A stretch of DNA of 64,000 bases from JBGSPQ01 sp964346765 (lineage in GTDB: Bacteria; Patescibacteriota; Gracilibacteria; UBA1369), in contig CAYFWB010000006.1 in NCBI GenBank assembly GCA_964346765.1, positions 45,417 through 109,416 of the forward strand, written 5' to 3'. Positions 1-8,399 of the stretch are shown one piece after another (the first letter of the stretch is position 1; every line of letters starts with the position of its first letter). The position numbers and the translations under genes were made by a program. Below the pieces are notes generated by a model. That model searched no databases and was not told the DNA's origin. It saw only the letters and a program-made list of their open reading frames with translations.

Positions 1-82
1 ATTTGAGTTTAGCGAATATTTAAATTTGTTTAAGAAATAGGTAACTTGTTACGGATCCAATGCTTAAACAGATCTGTGAGAG

Positions 83-236
83 ATTCTGACGGAAGTAAAT
101 GGGCAAAGTACTAAGGTATTGGGTGGGGCATTGGTGTTATTACTTTAAATTGTGGATTCTAAAAAAATGTTTTGATCTTGGATTTAATGTTTATCCGATG
201 GGTAAACCGGCATTACATCATTTTGGGGAATTATAG
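83..236 (+). pseudogene. Relic 3' end of a UDP-glucose 6-dehydrogenase gene
   Basis: The last 80 or so bases closely match the 3' end of the intact UDP-glucose dehydrogenase gene that stops at 12730. The tail reads GFNVYPMGKPALHHFGEL and stops at 234-236; the intact protein ends GFNVYPMGKEALHNFG. An extra A in the A-run at 161-167 breaks the frame just upstream. A possible LTEW-like piece near 85-105 may be further remnant but is weak. No start or Rossmann domain is present, so this is a decayed fragment. It lies on the same strand as the intact copy, at the opposite edge of the glycosyltransferase cluster. At the very start of the window, bases 2-40 are open in one frame up to a TAG and could be the tail of another plus-strand gene. 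Confidence 0.7.
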
Positions 237-258
237 AGGATCTGAGCTTGTCTGATAA

Positions 259-1044
259 CTATTTTGTCATCCTGATAAGATCTTCTTTTTGATTGAACCC
301 AAATCTTTGCGCAATATCTTTTCGAAAAATATCAGTGCTTTTTATTATATTTAGTTTGAACCCTGCATTTTGAAGGTCTTTCAGAAAATGTTTTTTGCTA
401 AAAATTCTTACATGGTCTTCCTGTCCAAAGAAGAATTTTCTCTCATCTTCCTTCGTAAATGAAGTTTCTTCGAAATGTTTATTTAATACTTCAGAATAGG
501 GTATTTGAATGATTGCGGTCCCTCCAGGTTTAATTATTCTGTATAATTCAGTTATCGCTGACGTATAATCCGGAACGTGCTCAAGTACATGATTGCAAAG
601 CAAAATATCAAATGTGTTTTCAGCATATGGTATTTTTGTAATATCAATTTTTTCCATATTGTCTTCGTAAACATCCAGATCCGCAGTAATGTATTTTTTG
701 GGAGAGATAGTTCTAATTTTTTCCGATAGATTTTTTTCCGGTGCGAAGTGGATTACTTCGGCTTCTTTAAATAATTCCCACATCTTAAGGGCATCAAAGA
801 ACAAAAATAGGTGTCTTTCCCTGTCGAATGAATCACAATACATACAATAAAAATTGTCGAAATCACTGTCTATCATTGCCAATTTTTTAACAAATGCAGA
901 CACATGTTTTTCTTTACCTCCGTCATATTTTGAAAATTGATAAAAAGTATTTTTGCAAATATTGCATTTCTTATCTCTTCCCAGTTTGTTTAATGCTAAT
1001 TTCATTCCATATCCAAATTTTTGAGGTACTTTTTTGATGAACAT
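259..1044 (-). CDS. Class I SAM-dependent methyltransferase
   Basis: A 261-residue predicted methyltransferase, last gene of the minus-strand surface-sugar cluster. Two Cys pairs near residues 27/30 and 67/70 (CNIC, CMYC) suggest a small zinc-binding module before the catalytic domain. The SAM-binding part starts at VIHFAPEKNL (about residue 97), the variant used by HFAPE-type enzymes instead of the classical glycine-rich loop. It continues through FDILLCNHVLEHV and the post-motif IIKPGGTAIIQIPY typical of Methyltransf_11. The acceptor cannot be read from sequence; by context it is probably a sugar or lipid-linked glycan. It follows the upstream glycosyltransferase gene by 8 bases, so co-transcription is likely. 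Confidence 0.85.
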   Translation of the reverse strand: MFIKKVPQKFGYGMKLALNKLGRDKKCNICKNTFYQFSKYDGGKEKHVSAFVKKLAMIDSDFDNFYCMYCDSFDRERHLFLFFDALKMWELFKEAEVIHFAPEKNLSEKIRTISPKKYITADLDVYEDNMEKIDITKIPYAENTFDILLCNHVLEHVPDYTSAITELYRIIKPGGTAIIQIPYSEVLNKHFEETSFTKEDERKFFFGQEDHVRIFSKKHFLKDLQNAGFKLNIIKSTDIFRKDIAQRFGFNQKEDLIRMTK

Positions 1045-1052
1045 ATGTGGTT

Positions 1053-1982
1053 TTAATTATTGAATGAGTGCCATTTGCGGTTTTTTATTCGGTTTAGATA
1101 AGCGGCAAAATGAGTTGGTAAAAATGAGAATCCATATCTAATCAGACCATAAGCACTAGGGCTTAAGCTTACAGATTTTCTTAGTGTTTTGCTCCATGAT
1201 TTTTCCCCAGATTCCAGCTGGTTAAAAGCGCGCTCCAGAGTTAGATATGAATATCTTTTTTTGTTAATTTTTTCAGGTAGTCCGTATGAAAGAAAATATT
1301 CATAATAGTGTTTTAAGTCCCTTTGTATCATTTGTGCCTTGTTCCCCGAAATTGATGGTAATCCTGTCCTGTAATAAGCTAAATATTCATTTAGAAAATA
1401 GCACGGGTATTTTAGGAATATTCTGCTAAATAGATCATAATCTTCGCTTGCCCTCATCGCAGGGCTTTCGTTGTGTCCTCCAATCTGATCTAATATATTT
1501 TTTTTAATAAGGACTGTGGAGTTTATCATTGCATTTTTCGGAAAGCATGTTGAGTTTGTGAGGTATCCACTCTTGATTTTACTGATCGCAGAGATGCTTG
1601 TTTTTTTATCTACAATGATATACCAGCAATTCGTGGAGACAAGCGCGGTATTTGGATTTTCTTCCATTATTTTCATCTGTCTTGCTATTTTTTGGGGAAG
1701 CCAAATGTCATCACTATCAAGAAACGCCAGATATTCTCCTTTTGCAAGTTTGGCCCCTTTATTTCTGCCGCAAGCTGGTAACCCAGTGTTTTCTTGGTAG
1801 TGATATGTGATACGCGGATCCTTTATGGACTTGACAACTTCTGCCGTGTCATCGGTTGAACCATCATCTACTACAATAATCTCGATGTTCGGATAAGTTT
1901 GATTTAGGGCTGATTCAATGGTTTCTTTGATCAATTTCTCCGCATTCCATGCCGGGATGATGACGCTTACTAATGGATTCAT
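1053..1982 (-). CDS. Glycosyltransferase family 2
   Basis: A 309-residue GT-A fold glycosyltransferase. The N-terminus carries the GT2 signature VSVIIPAWNAEKLIKETIES, then IEIIVVDDGSTDDT (nucleotide binding) and YLAFLDSDDIWLP (the DXD-type metal and sugar-nucleotide site). The C-terminal third is basic and has no clear membrane span, so a peripheral cytoplasmic enzyme adding a sugar to a lipid-linked acceptor is the likely role. The donor sugar is not predictable. A 119-base gap with no gene separates it from the next glycosyltransferase gene upstream, while the methyltransferase gene follows closely. Confidence 0.9.
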   Translation of the reverse strand: MNPLVSVIIPAWNAEKLIKETIESALNQTYPNIEIIVVDDGSTDDTAEVVKSIKDPRITYHYQENTGLPACGRNKGAKLAKGEYLAFLDSDDIWLPQKIARQMKIMEENPNTALVSTNCWYIIVDKKTSISAISKIKSGYLTNSTCFPKNAMINSTVLIKKNILDQIGGHNESPAMRASEDYDLFSRIFLKYPCYFLNEYLAYYRTGLPSISGNKAQMIQRDLKHYYEYFLSYGLPEKINKKRYSYLTLERAFNQLESGEKSWSKTLRKSVSLSPSAYGLIRYGFSFLPTHFAAYLNRIKNRKWHSFNN

Positions 1983-2101
1983 GTAAAATAATAAACTGTT
2001 AAATGCCCTAATTATTTTATCAATATATTTTTATAGGAAATACATAAATATATTAAATATGTTAAGATTATAAGGAAATAGACGATTTTTTTTCATGGTT
2101 T

Positions 2102-2995
2102 CTATTTATAGATAAGTATAAATAAGGCTTTTAAGTCCCTTAAGTACGGCTTGATATATTTAATGTTTTTTAAATTATCCTTGATGCGACCTAATATTTT
2201 TCTTGAGTAAATATTGAATATTTTGTTTTTTTCCATAAAGGTCAGCCTTTTTTTAATGGATCCGTAGTGTTTGTACAAAACGTTGAAGTCGGCTTTGTAG
2301 AGAGTTGGGCCTTGTGTTAATGCTTTTGAAAGATTATTGCCGTGCCAGCGCATTTTAACAAATACAGAGTCCGCATAGTATATATCTGTAAATTGAGCCA
2401 TCCTCAACCACATATCCACATCGACGGGGCAACCAATATTTTCGTCGAATAGTCCGGTCTTTGAGAGTAGGGATTTTTTAAATAAGACTGCTGTCGGAAG
2501 ACCAATTAGTCTTTTGCCCATGAAGTAGTTTTTTATCAGATCGAAACCGTTTTCGATCTGATCATGGTCGAATAATCTGTATGTGTTAATATTGTGACGA
2601 GTGTTGTTGATTAACCTCCCTTTTTGATCGATAGTTATATAATTGGAAAATAATAAGTCTATATTGGGACTTTTTTGCATGATGCCAAGTTCTTTTTTGA
2701 GACATTCTTTGAGCAGAATATCGTCATCTCCCACAATTTTAATGTATTCACCTTTCGATTTCTTGATGCAGAAATTCCAGTTTTTTATAAAACCCAGGTT
2801 GTTTTTTTGTCTATAAAAACTAATTCTTTTATCTTTGAAGTTTTTAACTACATTTGTAAGATTAACTGGAGATTTATCATCAGAAATAATTAATTCAAAA
2901 TTGGAATAGGATTGTTGAAGGATACTGCTTATGGTTTTTTTTAAGTATTCAGGGCGATTATATGCCGGTAGCAGAATGGATATTTTATTTTTCAT
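2102..2995 (-). CDS. Glycosyltransferase family 2
   Basis: A 298-residue GT2 enzyme. I place the start at 2995 (MKNKISILLPAYN) because this is where GT2 homology begins. The frame is open further upstream, but the extra 31 residues lack family features and would overlap the flippase gene. Motifs are ISILLPAYNRPEYLKKTISS, FELIISDDKSP and EYIKIVGDDDILL (metal and donor site). Later residues CPVDVDMWLRMAQ fit the acceptor side of the GT-A fold. It belongs to the minus-strand surface-polysaccharide operon, 28 bases after the flippase stop. The sugar specificity is unknown. Confidence 0.9.
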   Translation of the reverse strand: MKNKISILLPAYNRPEYLKKTISSILQQSYSNFELIISDDKSPVNLTNVVKNFKDKRISFYRQKNNLGFIKNWNFCIKKSKGEYIKIVGDDDILLKECLKKELGIMQKSPNIDLLFSNYITIDQKGRLINNTRHNINTYRLFDHDQIENGFDLIKNYFMGKRLIGLPTAVLFKKSLLSKTGLFDENIGCPVDVDMWLRMAQFTDIYYADSVFVKMRWHGNNLSKALTQGPTLYKADFNVLYKHYGSIKKRLTFMEKNKIFNIYSRKILGRIKDNLKNIKYIKPYLRDLKALFILIYK

Positions 2996-3023
2996 TACAA
3001 TGGGGTTTTCTTTATTATTGCGG

Positions 3024-4448
3024 TTATATCTTTTGGGGTTTTGTTTTAATGATATTGGAAACATAAGAAATAATGAAATATGTTCCAAAATAGGTCGTTG
3101 CGCCGATTGTTATTGTTAATGCCAAACTTTCAAGATTGATGAAAGAGACTATTATTGACATGGCAAATGTTGCTATCGCGGGATTCACAATATGCTTTAG
3201 AATTTTGAATTTAAGACTTTTACGAGCCAGAATGTAAATACCGATTAAGACAATTATTTCAGTGATGATTGTCGTGCCGGCTGCCCCTACAATGCCATAT
3301 AAGGGTATTATATATATATTGGAAACAGTGTTGAGTAAAGCTCCAAGAAAAAATATTTTTACCGTCTTTTTTTGCTGTTTCAATGCAAATAAAAGACTTA
3401 CCAATGCTGAACTCAGAAAATATAATATGCATGTCCAAATTAGTATATTGAAAACTGGAATACTGCCGATGTATTTGTCGCCAAAAACAAATAGGATAAT
3501 TTTGTCACTGAGTAAAAATGCGCCAAATGTTATGGGTAAACTCCAAAATAACATATATTGGACGGCTTTTTCAAAAACATGCGATAGATGTTTTTCGTCT
3601 TGTGCCTTGGTTATAATAAGTGAGGGGAAATAGGCTTGGTTGATTAGTGCGGAAATAATGAATAACGTGCCGGTTATTTTGTATGGAGCTTGATAAATTC
3701 CAACCAGCTCCTCTCCTCTCATTATTGAGATGATTATTGTATCCAGATAATTGTAAACGAGGATAAACGCTCCTGCAGCCGTTATCGGCCAGCCTTCCGA
3801 GATGATCTTCCTCCACTCTTTGAAGTCAAAATTAAAATGAATCCCTGATATTTTGTGGTTAATTACCAGGTATGTAGTTATGGTGGTAACTATTACAGCC
3901 AAAATATATGCATAAAATATGTATTGAATCGGCTGTGCAAAGTAAATCATTAATGACCCGCTAATAAATAAAATTGCGAATTCAAAAATTTTAAAAAACG
4001 CGGAATATTTCATCTCCAGCCGGGCATCAAAAATTGACCAAAGAAATGTACAAATGGAATTAATGCTGATGTAAACAGTTCCAAGTATTATCGCCATTGA
4101 AACATCCTCATTTTTATTTAGTAATACGACAACCAGAAATGAGCTTATTAAGGTGAGTAAACTTAAAATAATTTTTAGTGGAAGAAAAATTCTGATTTGT
4201 TTTAGCGTTTCTTCCTTGTTCGCGGCAACTCTTTGAACATAGACCAAACTTATTCCCATCTGAAAAATGATATCCAGTAGACCGGCAACTACAAGGGCTA
4301 ATGCATATATACCAAAGCCTTTTGGTCCGTAACTTTGTGCAATGTATACGGTAAGTAAAAAAGTCAAAAACCGGATTAAAACCTCTGCCGATAAGATATA
4401 ATAGAAATTTTTTTTGGTTATATGCAGTATTTGCTTTATTTCACTCAT
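3024..4448 (-). CDS. Polysaccharide flippase, Wzx/MATE-like
   Basis: A 474-residue integral membrane protein with about 12-14 hydrophobic segments spread over its length, the size and pattern of the polysaccharide transport (PST/Wzx) family. The N-terminal stretch ending in YGPKGFGIYALA resembles the start of many O-antigen and exopolysaccharide flippases. The expected role is to move undecaprenyl-linked oligosaccharides, built by the neighbouring glycosyltransferases, across the cytoplasmic membrane. Its start overlaps the stop of the GT4 gene by four bases (ATGA), a sign of translational coupling. I saw no Wzy-type polymerase, so either a short glycan is made or the polymerase lies elsewhere. 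Confidence 0.88.
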   Translation of the reverse strand: MSEIKQILHITKKNFYYILSAEVLIRFLTFLLTVYIAQSYGPKGFGIYALALVVAGLLDIIFQMGISLVYVQRVAANKEETLKQIRIFLPLKIILSLLTLISSFLVVVLLNKNEDVSMAIILGTVYISINSICTFLWSIFDARLEMKYSAFFKIFEFAILFISGSLMIYFAQPIQYIFYAYILAVIVTTITTYLVINHKISGIHFNFDFKEWRKIISEGWPITAAGAFILVYNYLDTIIISIMRGEELVGIYQAPYKITGTLFIISALINQAYFPSLIITKAQDEKHLSHVFEKAVQYMLFWSLPITFGAFLLSDKIILFVFGDKYIGSIPVFNILIWTCILYFLSSALVSLLFALKQQKKTVKIFFLGALLNTVSNIYIIPLYGIVGAAGTTIITEIIVLIGIYILARKSLKFKILKHIVNPAIATFAMSIIVSFINLESLALTITIGATTYFGTYFIISYVSNIIKTKPQKI

Positions 4449-5536
4449 TGTTTGGATTTAGAATTAAGCACACTTCTGTAAAAATTTTCTTGATCAGTCG
4501 CTATATTATCCCAACGGTGAGTTGCGGCCCATTTGTATGCGTTTTTACTTAAGTTTGCATAAGTTTTTTCAGAGGATATTAGTTTGATAATGGCGTCGGC
4601 AAATTTATTACTATTAAACTTTTCGACCTGAAGGCCAATAGTTTTGTTGCTTACATATTCGAAATTATCAATATAATAGCAAACACATGGTTTCCCGTAT
4701 GCGGCCGCTTCCAGTATGGTAAGTCCAAATGTTTCAAGTCTTGAAGGTTGAATCAGTAAAAAACATTCAGATAGTGTTTTTTCTTTTAAAGAGCCATTAA
4801 TTTTACCTATATATTCGACGTTATCGAGCTTTTCTTTTTTTAACAAATTAACTAAGAATTCACGATCTTTGCCGTCACCTGCTATTTTTAGTTTTAAACC
4901 AGGTAATTGGTTTTTTATAATTTTCATTGAATTAACAAGGAGATCCAGCCCTTTCTCGTAATAATCAATTCTTCCTAAATATAGTAGGTAGTTTTTGTGT
5001 GTTCTGGAAAAGGAAGGAACGCCGTTTATCCCGTTTGGAATAACGGCAATTTTTGCTTTTTTATTCAATTTAGCCAATTTATTTTTCATATTATCCGTAA
5101 GTACTATGAAATTTTTATATGTTTTTGCTCCATATTTCTCAAGAATCCAAAAAGGGAAATGATGCACTTTGGAGGCATATGAAGCATGGAAACTTTGTAC
5201 AGAAGCTATGACCGGGATCTTTGTGTATATTTGGCTAAAACCAAATGTAAATGGGGGGATTGTATCTTCAATAATAAGATCGGGCCGATGTTTAAAAATG
5301 AGATATGGGATTATTAAAAAATACGAAATATATCTTAAAGGCCCATTGGAAAAACCCACTCTAACGTATTTAATTCCATTTTTAGTAAGATTTCTTGATC
5401 CTTTGTATTTGGAAGTTATTACAGTGATATCATGGCCTTTCTTGGCTAAGCGTCGATTAATTTCATATGTTCGTACGCATTGTCCGCCGGCGAGTGGATT
5501 TTCTAAATCATCTAGGTCAAAGTGCAAAATGTGCAT
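4445..5536 (-). CDS. Glycosyltransferase family 4
   Basis: A 363-residue GT-B fold glycosyltransferase. The N-terminal domain opens with MHILHFDLDDLENPLAGGQ, the usual GG-containing acceptor loop. The C-terminal donor domain shows LLYLGRIDYYEKGLDLL, LKIAGDGKDREFL, and the EX7E motif in ETFGLTILEAAAYGKP, which binds the nucleotide sugar and marks retaining GT4 enzymes. It is expected at the cytoplasmic membrane face, extending a lipid-linked glycan. The start codon shares one base with the stop of the upstream GT2 gene (TAATG) and its end overlaps the flippase start, so all three are probably translated from one message. Confidence 0.93.
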   Translation of the reverse strand: MHILHFDLDDLENPLAGGQCVRTYEINRRLAKKGHDITVITSKYKGSRNLTKNGIKYVRVGFSNGPLRYISYFLIIPYLIFKHRPDLIIEDTIPPFTFGFSQIYTKIPVIASVQSFHASYASKVHHFPFWILEKYGAKTYKNFIVLTDNMKNKLAKLNKKAKIAVIPNGINGVPSFSRTHKNYLLYLGRIDYYEKGLDLLVNSMKIIKNQLPGLKLKIAGDGKDREFLVNLLKKEKLDNVEYIGKINGSLKEKTLSECFLLIQPSRLETFGLTILEAAAYGKPCVCYYIDNFEYVSNKTIGLQVEKFNSNKFADAIIKLISSEKTYANLSKNAYKWAATHRWDNIATDQENFYRSVLNSKSKQ

Positions 5537-6474
5537 TAAAAAATTTTATATTTTATTCCGCCAAGTATTCCACGGAAGTATTCTTTTAGTTCGGGATATT
5601 TTTTTTGCGATAAAAGATAGAGAATGAAATAGGGGTATTTAATAAGAAAGATTGATATTGTTGCAGTTAATCGAGGGACGCCTTTTAGGTTTTTTTTGAT
5701 GAATATCATATCACTTCTGGACCAATAGTAGGCTTTTGTTTTTGAAAATTGATGGGGGTCGCAGGTAGTGTTTTTTTGGTCGGATGAGCTGGCCGATATT
5801 TTGTGGCGGATTTCGCTTTTGGGGTTGATGAGCATTATATATCCCTCTTGAGCCGTTTTATAGCAAAAGTCCAAATCTTCGTTGTAGAGAAAATAGGACT
5901 TGTCAAAGAGGCCGATTTTTTTTAATAAATCCGTTTTTATCAGCATACAGCAACCGGAAATGAATTTCGTTTCGAATGGTGTAGTGTTTGCATACTTTTG
6001 TTTGTCTTTATTCATGTCCTTGTGGCGGGTAAGAGTTGTGTATTTGTTAAATAATCCGCCAGCAAACCAAATTAACCCAGGGTTGCTGTAATAGGTAATT
6101 AGCGGTCCGACGATCCCGATGGAAGAGTTCTGAGAAGCCGTATTAACCAGCTCAGTAAGAAAGTTTTTTTCTACTATTGTGTCATTGTTTAGGAGTAGAA
6201 TATGGTCAGTATTAGTTGAGAGAATACTTCTTATGCCCAAATTGATTCCTCCGGCGTAACCAAGATTGGTTTTTGATTTAATTATCTGAATATTGGTGGA
6301 GATTTTGTTTATTTTTTTTTCATCAAAGTTATTGGAACCGTTGTCGATAATCGTGAGTTGATATGGTGTTTTAATTTCGTTTTTGATTATTGATTTTACA
6401 CATTCAATAGTGTCATTGAAACTGTTGTAGTTTAGGATGATTATTTGGACCGGTGGATTTTTGGCTGGCACCAT
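5536..6474 (-). CDS. Glycosyltransferase family 2, rhamnosyltransferase-like
   Basis: A 312-residue GT2 enzyme of the WbbL/rhamnosyltransferase type. Recognisable parts are VQIIILNYNSFNDTIECVKS, TIIDNGSNN, the TNLGYAGGINLGI segment that is characteristic of this subfamily, and HILLLNNDTIV in place of a simple DXD. SGCCMLIKTDLLKKIGLFDKSYFLYNEDLDFC is the usual acceptor-side pattern, including the ED pair. Family members add L-rhamnose or related sugars to lipid-linked intermediates, but the donor here is only inferred. It lies 10 bases after the preceding GT2 gene and overlaps the GT4 start by one base. Confidence 0.9.
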   Translation of the reverse strand: MVPAKNPPVQIIILNYNSFNDTIECVKSIIKNEIKTPYQLTIIDNGSNNFDEKKINKISTNIQIIKSKTNLGYAGGINLGIRSILSTNTDHILLLNNDTIVEKNFLTELVNTASQNSSIGIVGPLITYYSNPGLIWFAGGLFNKYTTLTRHKDMNKDKQKYANTTPFETKFISGCCMLIKTDLLKKIGLFDKSYFLYNEDLDFCYKTAQEGYIMLINPKSEIRHKISASSSDQKNTTCDPHQFSKTKAYYWSRSDMIFIKKNLKGVPRLTATISIFLIKYPYFILYLLSQKKYPELKEYFRGILGGIKYKIF

Positions 6475-6484
6475 TAATTTTTCT

Positions 6485-7426
6485 TTAAAGTTGTGGATTC
6501 TTACTTGTTTCGATTCTTTGCCAGACTCTGTGGTCGTGTTTTTTTATGTAGTAGTCGTAACGGCCGAGGATCTTGGCGTAGATTTCCATCATCATCATGC
6601 CGATAAGTTGGAGGTTGTTTTTTGGGTTCCAGGTGAATCGTTGGAGTGTGTAGCGCAATGCTGTACGCTTGCTGGCGGTTGATGGTTTGTGGGTGTGGTT
6701 CTTTCGAAGCCAAAAGTGGGCGGCGCTGATGCGGCGGCGTTGGGAGATGAATTCTTTGATGGTTTCGGGACCTTTGTTATAAACAATGGCATCGTTTACG
6801 TAGACTATTTTTAAATTATGTTTGCGTATTTCGGCTTCAATACTTGCTTCATCTACCGCGCTCTTATCGGGAATTCCTGTAATTATTGTTCTGAGATTAT
6901 TGGCTGAGTCGGAAAAATCTTTCCTGAAAGCTATCAGCTCTCCACATTTGGGTTTTTGCATGGCGATTTGGTGGTGGATGTCCCACATGGTTTTGACGCA
7001 GAATCCGATGAAATTCATGTGATCATTGGTGGGGACGGGGTGAGCGCCGGTAAGCCCCACTGCCTGGTGACCGTCTGAGAATGATGAATCGATGAATGGC
7101 AGGCAAAGCGCCTCGATCGTTTCCGGTGCCGGAATGGTGTCTGCGCTTTCCAATACCAAAATATCCTCTTTGGCTGCATTGATGAATAGGTTAACCGCCG
7201 TTGATTTCCCGGAACGTTCTTTTTCTGTTATCAGCCGGACAGGTGATTTAAATTTGTTAACAATTTTGACTGTGTTGTCCGTGCAACCGGAGGCGATGAC
7301 AATAATTTCCGTTATTTGGACTTTGTTTAGTTTTTGGTTTTTAAGTGCGTTTAGAAGATGTTCTATGTTTGCCTCTTCATTGTAGGCGGGGATACCGATA
7401 CTGATTTTGAGAATATTAGAATTCAT
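6485..7426 (-). CDS. Glycosyltransferase family 2
   Basis: A 313-residue GT2 protein. It begins with ISIGIPAYNEEANIEHLLNALK, then IIVIASGCTDNT, and DILVLESADTIP where other members have DXD. SQRRRISAAH near residue 230 resembles the (Q/R)XXRW region of processive or chain-extending GT2 enzymes. The metal-site change (ESAD) makes activity less certain than for its neighbours. A 221-base stretch upstream (7427-7647) holds no gene I can support, so this may be the first gene of the distal part of the cluster. Confidence 0.85.
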   Translation of the reverse strand: MNSNILKISIGIPAYNEEANIEHLLNALKNQKLNKVQITEIIVIASGCTDNTVKIVNKFKSPVRLITEKERSGKSTAVNLFINAAKEDILVLESADTIPAPETIEALCLPFIDSSFSDGHQAVGLTGAHPVPTNDHMNFIGFCVKTMWDIHHQIAMQKPKCGELIAFRKDFSDSANNLRTIITGIPDKSAVDEASIEAEIRKHNLKIVYVNDAIVYNKGPETIKEFISQRRRISAAHFWLRKNHTHKPSTASKRTALRYTLQRFTWNPKNNLQLIGMMMMEIYAKILGRYDYYIKKHDHRVWQRIETSKNPQL

Positions 7427-7647
7427 TGATCGAATATCTGATAATCATAACTTTTTTAGTATAAAGGTTTGAGGAAAAATCCAAAAGAAATAAGTGATAT
7501 AAGTAAAACTGCAAATGATTAACTCTATTGGAATTTTGTGCAGTTTTGATGTTTTGATGGCCCTGGTGTCAGTACCGGTTCCGGATTATTTAAAGGTAGA
7601 TAAGTTTGATTTGGGAATTTTGTTCGACTGTTTTTTGAACTGCCGCG

Positions 7648-8388
7648 CTAATTGCTGCTGTATTTCTTGAAGCGAAGCCAGATGGCGTTCAAAAAAAATT
7701 CTCTTATGTCTTTGCGGCCCAGTTTGGAAATTCCTTTTGTGCGATTTGGAAAGAGTATGGGAATTTCTATAATCTTGATTTTTCTCTTGCTCGCGGCATG
7801 CAATAGGCTCATTTGAAACGCATAACCATCGGCTTTAAGCGATTTAAGCCTAAAACTTCTTAAAAACTCAGCGGAAATACATCTGAATCCGCTTGTGCAA
7901 TCATTAATATTGTAGATACCGGCTATGTATCTTGCGATCAAGTTTGCGCCCCATGAATAAAGTTTTCTTTTAAAACTCCAGTCGGGATAGTCTCCACCTG
8001 CCACATAGCGCGAACCAATAATGAATTCATAACCCTGTTTCGTTTTTTCCAGAAAACGGGGTATGTCGTCAGGATTATGCTGTAAATCAGCATCCATTTG
8101 AAAAATAAAGTCAGGTTTATGGTTTTTCAGAATATATTCAAATCCGCGGGTATATGCGGTTCCTATCCCTTTTTTTGTCCCACTTATTAGATAAAGATTT
8201 GGGTTAGTTGTTTGCAACTTCCTAATAATATCAGCTGTTTTATCTGGTGACTCATCATCAACAATAACAATGCTAAAGTTCCAGTCGGGTGATGTTATGA
8301 AAACTTTTTCCAACTTTTTAATTAGAATCTTCACGTTTTGAGCTTCATTGTAGGTTGGAATGGCAATAACCGCCGAATAGTTTTTCAA
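7648..8388 (-). CDS. Polyprenol-phosphate sugar transferase, DPM1-like
   Basis: A 246-residue enzyme matching the soluble dolichol/polyprenol-phosphate mannosyltransferase group. It has AVIAIPTYNEAQNVKILIKK, FSIVIVDDESPDKT, GIGTAYTRGFEYIL, FIFQMDADLQHNPDDI (catalytic DXD) and DCTSGFRCISAEFL. It would charge a polyprenyl phosphate with a hexose from GDP- or UDP-sugar on the cytoplasmic face. There are no C-terminal membrane spans, as in the DPM1 short form. It sits 11 bases after the DUF2723 gene. Because DUF2723 proteins are thought to use polyprenol-linked sugars, the pair looks functionally linked. Confidence 0.92.
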   Translation of the reverse strand: MKNYSAVIAIPTYNEAQNVKILIKKLEKVFITSPDWNFSIVIVDDESPDKTADIIRKLQTTNPNLYLISGTKKGIGTAYTRGFEYILKNHKPDFIFQMDADLQHNPDDIPRFLEKTKQGYEFIIGSRYVAGGDYPDWSFKRKLYSWGANLIARYIAGIYNINDCTSGFRCISAEFLRSFRLKSLKADGYAFQMSLLHAASKRKIKIIEIPILFPNRTKGISKLGRKDIREFFLNAIWLRFKKYSSN

Positions 8389-8399
8389 TTATTGGTAAG